A stretch of DNA of 27,897 nt from positions 1 to 27,897 of the IMG/VR virus record IMGVR_UViG_3300047319_001241. One strand, given 5' to 3'. Shown piece after piece: positions 15,782-23,349 of this stretch. Below the pieces are notes generated by a model. That model had not been told where the DNA came from. It made no database searches and saw only the letters and a list, made by a program, of their open reading frames with translations. The position numbers were made by a program, and so were the translations under genes. Source of the stretch: a virus. Position 1 is the first letter of the stretch, and each line of letters starts with the position of its first letter.

Positions 15782-16626
15782 GCAACGGCTACTCGGTGAG
15801 CAACCTCGTGCTGCCGCTCGCGCCGGCCGCCATCAAGTTCGAGCTGAGCGGCAGCCCGCTGGCGCCGGCCTTCGGCTCGTCGGCATTTCTGCAGGACAAC
15901 CGGATGGACAAGGTCGTCAGCTTCGCGTCCGAAGACCTGAGCGCCGACACGCTAGACATCGACATCGACATGGGCGGAGCGGTGAGCCTGGGCGGCTTCG
16001 CGATTCTCAACCACAACTTCGCCTCGGTCGGGTGCAACTGCACCGTCATCTGCTCGGCCGCCTCCGACTACTCCTCACCCACCACGGCAAAGGCGGCGAC
16101 GCCGCTGACGAGCACCCGCTTCAAATCGAAGGACCACGCGCTGCAGTTCACTCCGGTCTCGAAACGGTACTGGAAACTGCGCTTCAGCAACGGCGACGCG
16201 CTCGTTCCGTACATCGGCGAGGTCTGGGCGTTCGGAGCCGCGGTGACGCTGCCGCGATTCAGCATCTACGGCTCGGGCGAATCGCGCGACGTGTTCGGCC
16301 CCGAGGTGGACTTCGCCAATGGCAACAAGACCGCCTACTTTCTCGGCGGGCCGGTGCGCACGAAGAACTACCAGTTCGCCGACCTCTCGGCGTCGGACCT
16401 CGCCGCGTATGACGCGCTCTGGGACGCGACGAAGGGCTTCACGCTGCCGTTCCTCTGGCTCGAAGACATTGAGTCGACCGCCACAGCCGCGACGGTCCCC
16501 GCGCAGGAGTGCATCTTCGGGCGGTTCGAGCTGCCGTCGAACGCGTACGCCCAAGACGACTACGGCATCTTTCAGCCGGGGGCGCCGTTCAACATTCGCA
16601 GCCTCGGGCGTGACGTCGGCTCATGA
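15778..16626 (+). CDS. Distal tail protein-like, with galactose-binding-type beta domain
   Basis: The product has 282 residues from ATG 15778 (ATGA overlap with the tape measure). Residues about 10-155 have the pattern of a discoidin/galactose-binding jelly roll: ADTLDIDIDMGGAVSLGGFA, then NHNFASVGCNCTVIC and SKRYWKLRFSN. The C-terminal half (about 160-282) has FGPEVDFANGNKT and a strand-rich core with FGRFELPSNAY, like proteins that join tube end and hub. In Mu-like siphophages and many lactic phages the gene after the tape measure encodes the distal tail ring. I infer that role; receptor binding through the galactose-binding-type domain is possible. Confidence 0.65.
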   Translation: MSNGYSVSNLVLPLAPAAIKFELSGSPLAPAFGSSAFLQDNRMDKVVSFASEDLSADTLDIDIDMGGAVSLGGFAILNHNFASVGCNCTVICSAASDYSSPTTAKAATPLTSTRFKSKDHALQFTPVSKRYWKLRFSNGDALVPYIGEVWAFGAAVTLPRFSIYGSGESRDVFGPEVDFANGNKTAYFLGGPVRTKNYQFADLSASDLAAYDALWDATKGFTLPFLWLEDIESTATAATVPAQECIFGRFELPSNAYAQDDYGIFQPGAPFNIRSLGRDVGS

Positions 16627-19049
16627 GCGACACGTTCCAGTCGCTGCTGGCGCAGGACGGCCGCGGCATTTGGTGGGGGCTCGAGGTCTCGTTCGACCAG
16701 GACTTCTCGACCGTCGCCTACCGCTGGGCCACGCACTCGGGCGTCGTCGGCGGCCACTTCTTCGAAGCTCGTCTTGTCTCGCCGCTGCGCGACATCACCC
16801 GCGGCTTCGGCACCGACCACCTGCCGGCCGCCGCCAACCTCGACGTCGAGCTCGACAACACCGACTTCGCGGTCGACTTCCTCTGCAACCCGACCACCTT
16901 CGAGACGAACACCGTGCGCGCGCGGTACCGGCTGCTGATGGGCGTCTTCAGGATTGACCCGGCCAACCCGAACGCGGCGGTGACGGTGCTGACGCAGACG
17001 ATTGGCTATTTCGTCTCGCTCGACTTCCCGACGCAGTACGATGACCGCATCGTGCTGTCGCTGGCAGATGATCAGCTCGGGCAGCTGAACGACCTGCTCA
17101 CCCCGCCGACGACGAACGACTGGCTCACCGCAGGCAACGCGGCGACGGACCCGCTCGTGAGTGCCACCGGCGTCGTGCCGAACATCGACTTCAATCAGCC
17201 CTGGCCGTTGATGTTCGGCGCCGGCAAGGTGCCGGGGTTACCCATCACCCAGCGCTACACCGGCGCTGGCGGATCGTTCACGTGGCCCGATGGGAACACC
17301 ACCGGCAGCGTCGCGGGTGGTGGCTGGCGAATGATTATGGTCTGCGCGACCGCCGAACTGTCGGTGGTGAACACCGCGGACGTTGTCGCGCTCGAAGGCG
17401 TGTTCCGCTCGGCGCTCGCGTTCCAAACGCAATGGGCGAACAAGACCATCTCGATTCCGAGTTCTCACACCTTCCCCGACGGCACCAAGGAACTGATTTG
17501 GTCCGCGCAGAAATCGGAGTCGTTCACCGCAAATGGCTACAACTGGAAGCTGCTGTGGATCGCCTTCAACGGCGCTGGGTACTCTGATTGGTTTCAGGCG
17601 ACGTTCCCGTCGTCGGCCGCCGCGGGCTCGCCTGGACCGAGCACGCCTTCAGCTGACCCCAACGACGCATGGGGCAGCGACGCGCAGTTCCTCGCGTTCG
17701 ACCACTTCAACGTCTACTCGTTCGGTGCCCTCTCGGCGGTGAACGGCGTCGCGAACACGAATCAGAACCCGGTCGACGTCATTCAGGACCTGATTCAGTA
17801 CTACAGCTACATGCGAGCCTTCACTGGCGGCGCCATCGACACGGCGCGGTTCGACCGCGCGCGCGCAGCTCGCCGCGGCTTCTACGTGAAAGGCACTGTC
17901 TCGGTGCAGTTCGCGTCGAGCATATCCACCGAGGCCGTCGTCACCGGCAAGGACCCGGTCATCGGCGGGCAGTTGGCGTACAAGGGCGGCGTGCTGCGGC
18001 AGGCCCTCACCGGCGTGTGCGGCTCGAGCGACGTCGACCTGTTCCTCACGTACAACGGGCAGGCTGCCGTCTCGGTTCAAATCGCCGACTTCCAATCGGC
18101 GACCGCCAGCTATCCGACCATCGAAGAGACCCACGTCATCGCCGATTCGAAGTTTCGCCGCGTGCCGTCGCTCGACGAGCGGTGGTCACCGTTCAACGCC
18201 TGCTTCATCAGCACGCCCAACAACGGCGGCGAGCTCGGCCCGTTCATCAACCGAACGGCGAAGACGGCCTGGGGTGACCGAACCATCGTCAAGCACCTCG
18301 ACGGCAGCTGGTGGCCGTACCTCACCGAGAACATTCTCACCCAGCCGTCGCTCAGCTACGCCGAGCAGGAGTCGCTGGTGTGGAGCGCGCGTAGCCTCGA
18401 AGCGAAGGCCCGACCCGTCGAGCAGTTCGACACCGACTTCGGCTTCTTCGGGCTCAACCTCGACCTGGGCGACGATTTCCTCTACTCGCGCACGCGCGGC
18501 GGGTTGTCGGACGTCTACACCGACGCGCTGTTCCGGGTGGAACAGATGATCATCCACGCGGAGACCGGCGCGGTCAGCCTCACCGCGGTATTCATGGACG
18601 ACCTGCTCACGGTGCAGGCGTACCTGCTCGACGACGAGACGCTGCTCACCCGGAAGAACAGCGGCGGCGGCCGCACGGCGACCGTGGCCGACTCGAGCAC
18701 CACCGTCACCTTCTCGTCGGGCTCTCTCATCACCGATGGCGTCGCGCCGGGCGACCACCTCATCTTGAAAGACACCACCGAGACCGCGCGCGGCTACACG
18801 CGGAACCGGGCGCTGAAGATTGCGAGCGTGACCGACGCGACCCACCTCGTCATCACCGACCCGTCGCTCAACTTCGGCGGTGGCGCCGCGGTCGTCGCCT
18901 GGGAGATTCGCCGGAGCGAGGCGACCTACCCGACCGTCGTCAGCGACGCGACCCACTACCCCAACGGCGGGCTGATGTATGGGAAGGTCTCGAACGAGTC
19001 TGACCAGTACGGCGACGCGACCGCCGCCAACGAATTGCTCGACGGGTGA
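16623..19049 (+). CDS. Tail hub / central tip protein
   Basis: The product has 808 residues from ATG 16623 (ATGA overlap with the preceding stop). The first ~180 residues read as hub-type beta barrels (LDVELDNTDFAVDF, RARYRLLMGVFRID, TIGYFVSLDFP). The region about 190-360 is Gly/Ser/Trp-rich and looks like an inserted lectin-type domain (FTWPDGNTTGSVAGGGWRM, GYSDWFQATFPS). About 375-690 returns to hub-like sequence: the NPVDVIQDLIQYYSY helix is typical of siphovirus hub proteins. At about 595-630 there is a DFGFFGLNLDLGDDFLYSRT segment with a following VEQMIIHAETGAVSLTAVF strand. The last ~115 residues form an extra beta domain. The protein should close the tube and form the tail tip. Confidence 0.68.
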   Translation: MSDTFQSLLAQDGRGIWWGLEVSFDQDFSTVAYRWATHSGVVGGHFFEARLVSPLRDITRGFGTDHLPAAANLDVELDNTDFAVDFLCNPTTFETNTVRARYRLLMGVFRIDPANPNAAVTVLTQTIGYFVSLDFPTQYDDRIVLSLADDQLGQLNDLLTPPTTNDWLTAGNAATDPLVSATGVVPNIDFNQPWPLMFGAGKVPGLPITQRYTGAGGSFTWPDGNTTGSVAGGGWRMIMVCATAELSVVNTADVVALEGVFRSALAFQTQWANKTISIPSSHTFPDGTKELIWSAQKSESFTANGYNWKLLWIAFNGAGYSDWFQATFPSSAAAGSPGPSTPSADPNDAWGSDAQFLAFDHFNVYSFGALSAVNGVANTNQNPVDVIQDLIQYYSYMRAFTGGAIDTARFDRARAARRGFYVKGTVSVQFASSISTEAVVTGKDPVIGGQLAYKGGVLRQALTGVCGSSDVDLFLTYNGQAAVSVQIADFQSATASYPTIEETHVIADSKFRRVPSLDERWSPFNACFISTPNNGGELGPFINRTAKTAWGDRTIVKHLDGSWWPYLTENILTQPSLSYAEQESLVWSARSLEAKARPVEQFDTDFGFFGLNLDLGDDFLYSRTRGGLSDVYTDALFRVEQMIIHAETGAVSLTAVFMDDLLTVQAYLLDDETLLTRKNSGGGRTATVADSSTTVTFSSGSLITDGVAPGDHLILKDTTETARGYTRNRALKIASVTDATHLVITDPSLNFGGGAAVVAWEIRRSEATYPTVVSDATHYPNGGLMYGKVSNESDQYGDATAANELLDG

Positions 19050-19052
19050 CCG

Positions 19053-20066
19053 GTGCCCACGCTGCCGCCAGACGTGCCGTCGTGGTTCGACCGGGTTCGC
19101 AAGGACCCGCTCGGCTACGTCGGTGCGAACGTGTTGCAGCTGCTGCAGAACTATGCCGAGCGGAATCTCTTTCAGGTCGCGCACATCATCGACCCGGCGT
19201 TCGGCACGCACTACGGCGAGCACAACGAGCCCAACGTGCCGCGCGACGTCGGCGACGTAGCCTTCACCGGCGCGACGCCCACGATGGAGGCGGCGAAGTA
19301 CGCGACGGTCGGCAGCCACCCGGGCACCGGCGAAATCGACATGAGCTTCTCGGGCTTCACCTTCCCGACGCTCTGGGACTTCCCCGACATCTCGGTGCAA
19401 GCGACCTCGATGTCAGAGACCGGGGTGAACAAGCCGTGCATCATCACCTCGAACATCGTCAGCGGCACCGACATTCGCTTTTACGCGAACGTGCTCTCGT
19501 CGGCGCTCGGAGCTGGCAACGCCTGGGCGGTGGAAGACTCGCCCTTCTGCTTCGCGATTCACGGCACGCCTCGACCGCGTGGGCAGAACCTCACGCTCCC
19601 TGGCTTGTGGGCGCGCGGCAGCGGGCTGCGAATGGGCGAGTGGAACCTCGGAATCTTCGCGGCCTCGGACCTCTGGGCGCACTTCGGCGCCGGCCACAGC
19701 CAGTCGACCGGTGTGCACGCGGCGAAGGTGGTGCCGAAGTCGTGGGTGCACCTCGGGTGGAACGGCTCGACGACGTACACGAAGCTCGAAAACTCGACGA
19801 CCAACCCGGCGACCACCATCACCCGCGTCGGCACCGGGCACGTGCAGGTGAACTTCACCTCGACGTGGACGCTGCCCGCCCAGCCGTTCTTCGCGATCGA
19901 CTACCCGAGGCACAGCGGCGGCACGTCGTTCACGAAGCGCTACGTGGCGGTCGCGCCGTACTCGCTGCAGACCACCTCGCGGGTCGAGCTCTACATCTAC
20001 AGCTACAACGGCACGAACTGGGTTCGTGACGACACGGACTTCTGGGTGACGGTGTACGCCGCGTGA
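19053..20066 (+). CDS. Tail fibre / receptor-binding candidate 1
   Basis: The product has 337 residues from GTG 19053, 3 bp after the hub stop. A short helical N-terminus (WFDRVRKDPLGYVGANVLQLL) could attach to the hub. It is followed by a beta-rich body with many aromatic, Gly, Ser and Thr residues (SFSGFTFPTLWDFPD, WNGSTTYTKLENSTTNP, TTSRVELYIYSYNG). Length, composition and position after the hub fit a fibre or receptor-binding protein. I see no enzyme motif. Its stop overlaps the next gene as GTGA. Confidence 0.6.
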   Translation: MPTLPPDVPSWFDRVRKDPLGYVGANVLQLLQNYAERNLFQVAHIIDPAFGTHYGEHNEPNVPRDVGDVAFTGATPTMEAAKYATVGSHPGTGEIDMSFSGFTFPTLWDFPDISVQATSMSETGVNKPCIITSNIVSGTDIRFYANVLSSALGAGNAWAVEDSPFCFAIHGTPRPRGQNLTLPGLWARGSGLRMGEWNLGIFAASDLWAHFGAGHSQSTGVHAAKVVPKSWVHLGWNGSTTYTKLENSTTNPATTITRVGTGHVQVNFTSTWTLPAQPFFAIDYPRHSGGTSFTKRYVAVAPYSLQTTSRVELYIYSYNGTNWVRDDTDFWVTVYAA

Positions 20067-20596
20067 GCTACTCGAAACTTCAGCAGGTCATCACCGACTT
20101 CGGCCTGGGCTTCCAGGGCGTCAACCAGCTCGCGGCGAACATCATCGCGACCGCGACGCAGATGCTCGTCGCGCACGGGAACAAGGCGGCGACCTACTAC
20201 CAGAATCTCTCCAACGTCTTCGACTTCCAGTTCCTCGGGCTCCACAACGGCGGCGGCGTCCCGCGGTGCACGATGGTGGCGGGCGTCTACCCGAAGCCGC
20301 AGGGAACGGTCGCGCAGATTGTCTGGCAGTCGAACCCCATCATCACCAGCTTCACCCGCATCTCGACGGGCATCTACTTCGCGGGCGTGTCGGGGCTCCC
20401 GTCGTTCTTCGCCCACGCGGTTGCGATCGGCGCGAGCACCGCCGACGTGAACCTGCCGCCCGAGTGCCAGTGCAACGTCGACCCGACGCAGGGCGGAGTC
20501 GGCGTCTACGTCTCGACGCGCGCACTCGTCGCGGGGGCGTTCACGCTGACCGACATGAGCTTCTGCCTGACGCTGCAGGGCCAAGCACCGCCCTAA
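20063..20596 (+). CDS. Tail fibre / tip protein candidate 2
   Basis: The product has 177 residues from GTG 20063 (GTGA overlap). An N-terminal helix (SKLQQVITDFGLGFQGVNQL) is followed by a beta-rich part (IVWQSNPIITSFTRISTGIY, VYVSTRALVAGAFTLTDM). As the last gene of the tail module it is probably a distal tip or fibre protein, or a fibre assembly partner of the previous one. I do not recognise a family. Its TAA lies two bases from the end of a lipoprotein gene on the other strand, so the two units converge here. Confidence 0.55.
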   Translation: MSYSKLQQVITDFGLGFQGVNQLAANIIATATQMLVAHGNKAATYYQNLSNVFDFQFLGLHNGGGVPRCTMVAGVYPKPQGTVAQIVWQSNPIITSFTRISTGIYFAGVSGLPSFFAHAVAIGASTADVNLPPECQCNVDPTQGGVGVYVSTRALVAGAFTLTDMSFCLTLQGQAPP

Positions 20597-20745
20597 GGCG
20601 TGCCGGCGTCGACCGCGCCAGCGTCGTACCAGCTGCAATTTTCTATGGTGTAGACCTGATCGCACGGCGGAGCCGGAGCGATGTCGGGACCGCAGGCGGC
20701 GAGGGTAAGAGCAGCCAAGGTTGCAAGAATGACGGAGCGCATCAT
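20593..20745 (-). CDS. Small lipoprotein on the minus strand, moron-like
   Basis: This 50-residue gene starts at ATG 20745 after GGGGAGG with a 5-nt spacer, an excellent ribosome binding site. The product is a clear lipoprotein precursor: MMRSVILATLAALTLAAC with lipobox L-A-A-C (C18 lipidated), then G-P-D. The mature part has ~33 residues with two more cysteines (C28 and C37) and ends in YDAGAVDAGTP. Residue D at +3 after the cysteine is not the D at +2 that causes inner-membrane retention in Escherichia coli. It opposes the tail and lysis genes, so it may be expressed independently, like superinfection-exclusion lipoproteins of prophages. An outer-membrane spanin is another option, though one would expect it next to an i-spanin on the same strand. 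Confidence 0.75.
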   Translation of the reverse strand: MMRSVILATLAALTLAACGPDIAPAPPCDQVYTIENCSWYDAGAVDAGTP

Positions 20746-20769
20746 GTGGACCTCCCCAGTGTTGAAGGT

Positions 20770-20816
20770 TTGACGTGCAAGCGACTGTCTTTATTCAAGC
20801 CCCTGGAGTGGTGCAA
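20770..20816. promoter_or_regulatory. Candidate overlapping divergent promoters between lipoprotein and lysis genes
   Basis: Minus strand: TTGCAC (complement of 20811-20816), 17-nt spacer, TAAAGA (complement of 20788-20793), reading towards the lipoprotein. Plus strand: TTGACG (20770-20775), 16-nt spacer, TATTCA (20792-20797), reading towards the lysis genes. Both -10 elements are weak. The stretch is AT-richer than the surroundings, which supports a regulatory role, but host sigma preferences are unknown. Confidence 0.35.
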
Positions 20817-20847
20817 ATCGTGCGCGGTCGTCGTACCCTGATTGCCG

Positions 20848-21261
20848 ATGGCACCTCCGCGCTTCAACCCGCTCCCGAGCCCTCGCCCGCCGCACATCGA
20901 TCCGCACCCAACGCCGTTGGAGATGCCAGCCACCCGCGGCGACGTCCGATCCGAAAACAACAAGTCGACCAACGGGCAGAGCAAGGTTTTGCTCGGGGTG
21001 ATGGGCGCGATCGTCGCGATCGTCGGAAGCGCTACCACCGTCACCACGACGTACATCAATCGCAGCGCGGTCCACGAAGAGACCAAGCCCGCGGTGGAGC
21101 AGACGGCCGCCGTTCACGAGAAGCAGAAGGAGTTCGAGCAGCAGCTCGGCGAGACGAAGCGCCTCGACAAAGAGGCGCACGAGCGCATCGAGCAGCACCT
21201 CAACCACCTGGACGATCAGCAGGGCAAATTGCTCGAAGCGGTGCTCAAGGGCCGCCGTTGA
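20848..21261 (+). CDS. Membrane protein with coiled coil, lysis-cassette candidate
   Basis: The product has 137 residues from ATG 20848; TTG 20842 would add two. The first ~45 residues are Pro/Arg-rich and probably cytoplasmic. Residues about 47-71 are one membrane helix (KVLLGVMGAIVAIVGSATTV). The rest is a long charged coiled coil (HEKQKEFEQQLGETKRLDKE and onward) ending GRR. A single helix followed by a periplasmic coiled coil is the shape of an inner-membrane spanin, and it directly precedes the endolysin with an overlapping stop. Spanin genes usually lie after the endolysin and lack such a tail at the front, so the label is tentative. Other membrane-bound lysis regulators are possible. 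Confidence 0.6.
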   Translation: MAPPRFNPLPSPRPPHIDPHPTPLEMPATRGDVRSENNKSTNGQSKVLLGVMGAIVAIVGSATTVTTTYINRSAVHEETKPAVEQTAAVHEKQKEFEQQLGETKRLDKEAHERIEQHLNHLDDQQGKLLEAVLKGRR

Positions 21262-21800
21262 GCGTCTTCGAGGCGGCCATTCCGGTCGTCATGGTGCACG
21301 AGGGCGGCTGGCTCTCGCGCGACGACGACCCGCGCGGAGGCGAAACCAACTGGGGCATCAGCGAGCTCATCATCCGCGAGAAGGGCCTCACCAGTGAGGA
21401 ACTCGGCGTCGACCCGAACAACATCGGCGTACCCGGCTGGCTGAAGCCGATGCCGCGCGCGAACGCCGTCGCCATCTACCGCAAGTATTTCTGGCTGCCC
21501 GGCTACGAGCAGATTGCCGAGCAGACCAGCGCCTCCAAGCTGTTCGACGCCGCAGTGAACATGAGCGCCGCTCGAGCGCACTCGCTCGCCCAGGCCGCGG
21601 TCGGCGTGTCGGTCGACGGGCTCATCGGCCCTATCACCGTCGAGGCGATCAACAACGCCAACGACGGCATTCGCGGCTTCGTGCAGCTGTTCGCCGACAA
21701 GCTCCGCAGCTACTACGTCAACGTCGCGGCGAACTGCCCGCCGGCCTACGCGGCGAAGTGGCTGCCCGTCTGGCTCAAGCGAGCGACGTGGGGAACATGA
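21258..21800 (+). CDS. Endolysin, glycoside hydrolase family 108 (N-acetylmuramidase)
   Basis: The product has 180 residues from TTG 21258, which overlaps the previous TGA. No other start is possible because the conserved core begins at once: FEAAIPVVMVHEGGW has the family motif E-G-G with catalytic E15, followed by DDPRGGETNWGIS (family pattern D-P-x-D-x-G-G-x-T-N-x-G-I). The C-terminal half (FDAAVNMSAARAHSLAQAAV, VDGLIGPITVEAINNAN) matches the peptidoglycan-binding PG_binding_3 domain usually found with GH108. It cleaves peptidoglycan for host lysis. No signal peptide is present, so release needs a holin. The TTG start and tight coupling may limit its expression until late. Confidence 0.9.
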   Translation: MSVFEAAIPVVMVHEGGWLSRDDDPRGGETNWGISELIIREKGLTSEELGVDPNNIGVPGWLKPMPRANAVAIYRKYFWLPGYEQIAEQTSASKLFDAAVNMSAARAHSLAQAAVGVSVDGLIGPITVEAINNANDGIRGFVQLFADKLRSYYVNVAANCPPAYAAKWLPVWLKRATWGT

Positions 21801-21982
21801 GCCTGCACCAGGAGCATGTCTTCGTGCAGTACGACGTCGACCATCGCGGCTCGGTGCGCTGCATAGTGAAGGCGTTCGGCACCGAAGCGCAGGGCACCGA
21901 GAAGTCGAAGGGCGAGGCGCTAGCGTCTGCGCTCCAACGGTTGTCGACCGAGGTTCTCGCGCGTGTTACGAAGGCGTCGTGA
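21797..21982 (+). CDS. Small hypothetical protein in the lysis operon
   Basis: The product has 61 residues from ATG 21797, in ATGA overlap with the endolysin stop; its own stop overlaps the next GTG. It reads HEHVFVQYDVDHRGS-like beta strands (MSLHQEHVFVQYDV, RGSVRCIVKAFG) and ends with a helix (GEALASALQRLSTEVLARV), a mixed alpha/beta layout. The position suggests a role near lysis, but no family is recognised. Confidence 0.6.
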   Translation: MSLHQEHVFVQYDVDHRGSVRCIVKAFGTEAQGTEKSKGEALASALQRLSTEVLARVTKAS

Positions 21983-22593
21983 GCGAGCCCGACCTCAAAG
22001 CAGCGCAGGCGACCCAGGCCGACGAGTGGTTCATCCTCAACCTCGTCAAAGCCGCGCTCGTCGACTTCGCCGACCTGCCCGACCTCGAGGCCGCGAAGAA
22101 GGAAGCGGCTTCGCTGGTGGCGATGATTTCCGACGCCGAGGCGCAGCTGGTGCCGGAGTACGACAAGGGCATGGGAATCGACCCGCCGCCCGAGCCGAAA
22201 GGAACCGCCGTGTTCGTTCTGACCGTGAAGGGCTTCGCGACCGAGGCAGAGGCGCGCGGAGCTGGCGAGGCGATTCTCAAGGCGACCAACAACGGGCTGC
22301 TGATGAACGTCGCCCAGGTCCCCGACCCGGTTCCGACGCCGGCCGATCAGCCCGTCGACGACCTCAGCGCGGCGCCGACCCCTCCGCCGAGCGTGCGCGA
22401 CAGCATCGCCGACGAATCGAAGGGCCTTACCGGTCGCGCCGAGGTGGGTTCGAACACCCCCGCGCCGGCCGAGACTCCGCCGCCCGCAGACACCGCGCCC
22501 GATTCCCCGAAGTCGATTCTGGCCCGGCTCAAGGCGAAGGTGGACGCGGCCGAAGCGGCGCCGGTCGGCCTGACCGACTCGTCGAAACCGTGA
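21979..22593 (+). CDS. Hypothetical protein with Pro-rich C-terminal half
   Basis: The product has 204 residues from GTG 21979 (GTGA overlap). The N-terminal ~115 residues look folded: helices (ADEWFILNLVKAALVDF, LEAAKKEAASLVAMI) and a strand-helix unit (KGTAVFVLTVKGFATEAEAR, GEAILKATNNG). The second half is Pro/Ala/Asp-rich and likely disordered, ending in a short helix (SILARLKAKVDAAEA). No signal peptide or membrane segment is present. I do not recognise the family. It is part of the tightly overlapped lysis-region operon. Confidence 0.6.
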   Translation: MSEPDLKAAQATQADEWFILNLVKAALVDFADLPDLEAAKKEAASLVAMISDAEAQLVPEYDKGMGIDPPPEPKGTAVFVLTVKGFATEAEARGAGEAILKATNNGLLMNVAQVPDPVPTPADQPVDDLSAAPTPPPSVRDSIADESKGLTGRAEVGSNTPAPAETPPPADTAPDSPKSILARLKAKVDAAEAAPVGLTDSSKP

Positions 22594-22624
22594 CTGGCCC
22601 TCGCGTCGAGCGGAGCCCCGCCCG

Positions 22625-22750
22625 ATGAAACTGGACGTTCTGACGGCCGAAGCCCTCCGGGTGTTCGGCCCCAAGGGAGTACGCACATGGGAACCCCCGC
22701 CGCCCCCGCCACCGATGCCGCCGCCGCAGCTGTCGCCAACGTCCCGCTGA
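22625..22750 (+). CDS. Possible small ORF overlapping the holin-like gene
   Basis: ATG 22625 has GGAG at 22612-22615. The 41-residue frame begins MKLDVLTAEALRVFGPKGV, which looks natural, but from about residue 23 it becomes a proline run that is the out-of-frame reading of the next gene. It could be a leader peptide whose translation affects the start at 22687, or chance. Confidence 0.3.
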   Translation: MKLDVLTAEALRVFGPKGVRTWEPPPPPPPMPPPQLSPTSR

Positions 22751-23349
22751 AGCCGGGCTGGAAGACCACCGAGCTCGCGCTCACCGTGGTGCTGCTCGGC
22801 GGCCTCGGCACGGTCATCGAGCAGCTGGTGCAGATGCTGCCGACGCTGGCCGGCACCCCAGGTATGCCGCCTTGGGCCGCGCCGCTGATGGCGTTCGCGC
22901 CGGTGCTGCTCGGGCTGATTGCGAAGCAGGTCGCCACCCACTACGTCACCGCGCGCAACGAGCTGAAGCTGGCGCAGAACGCCACTCCGGCGACCGATGC
23001 GAGCGCGGCCGATGCGCTCAACAAGGCGGTCAAGGCGGTCCTGCTGGTGATCGCCCTGGCCCTGGCGCTCGTGCCGTCGATCTCCTTCGCTCAGGCGGTC
23101 GACTGCGACCCCGACGCCGGCAACCCCGAGCCCGCGGTGAAGATGACGAAGGGCTCGCTGCTGCCCGAAGACTCGTGGGTGGTGTCGCCCGCGTGGATGT
23201 GCGCCGCCGGCAAGTCGCAGAACATCTGCACCGCCGAAGACGCCTCGCCGCCGTACACGACCATCGTGCTGTCGGCGACGGGCGGGGGTGTGGTGGTCGC
23301 GGCGGTGGTGCTGGGCGTGCTGGCGGCGACCGGCCACCTCAAGAAATAG
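22687..23349 (+). CDS. Four-helix membrane protein, holin candidate with cysteine-containing loop
   Basis: The product has 220 residues from ATG 22687 with GGGAG at 22675-22679. I see four hydrophobic segments: about 28-50 (LALTVVLLGGLGTVIEQLV), 60-82 (APLMAFAPVLLGLIAKQV), 118-138 (VLLVIALALALVPSISFAQA) and 192-215 (IVLSATGGGVVVAAVVLGVL). Between the third and fourth lies a ~55-residue loop with three cysteines. The first two helices suit a holin that opens the inner membrane for the endolysin. The third reads like a signal peptide, as if a second exported protein had been joined to a two-helix holin. The stop overlaps the end of a gene on the other strand by 11 bp. Confidence 0.6.
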   Translation: MGTPAAPATDAAAAAVANVPLKPGWKTTELALTVVLLGGLGTVIEQLVQMLPTLAGTPGMPPWAAPLMAFAPVLLGLIAKQVATHYVTARNELKLAQNATPATDASAADALNKAVKAVLLVIALALALVPSISFAQAVDCDPDAGNPEPAVKMTKGSLLPEDSWVVSPAWMCAAGKSQNICTAEDASPPYTTIVLSATGGGVVVAAVVLGVLAATGHLKK

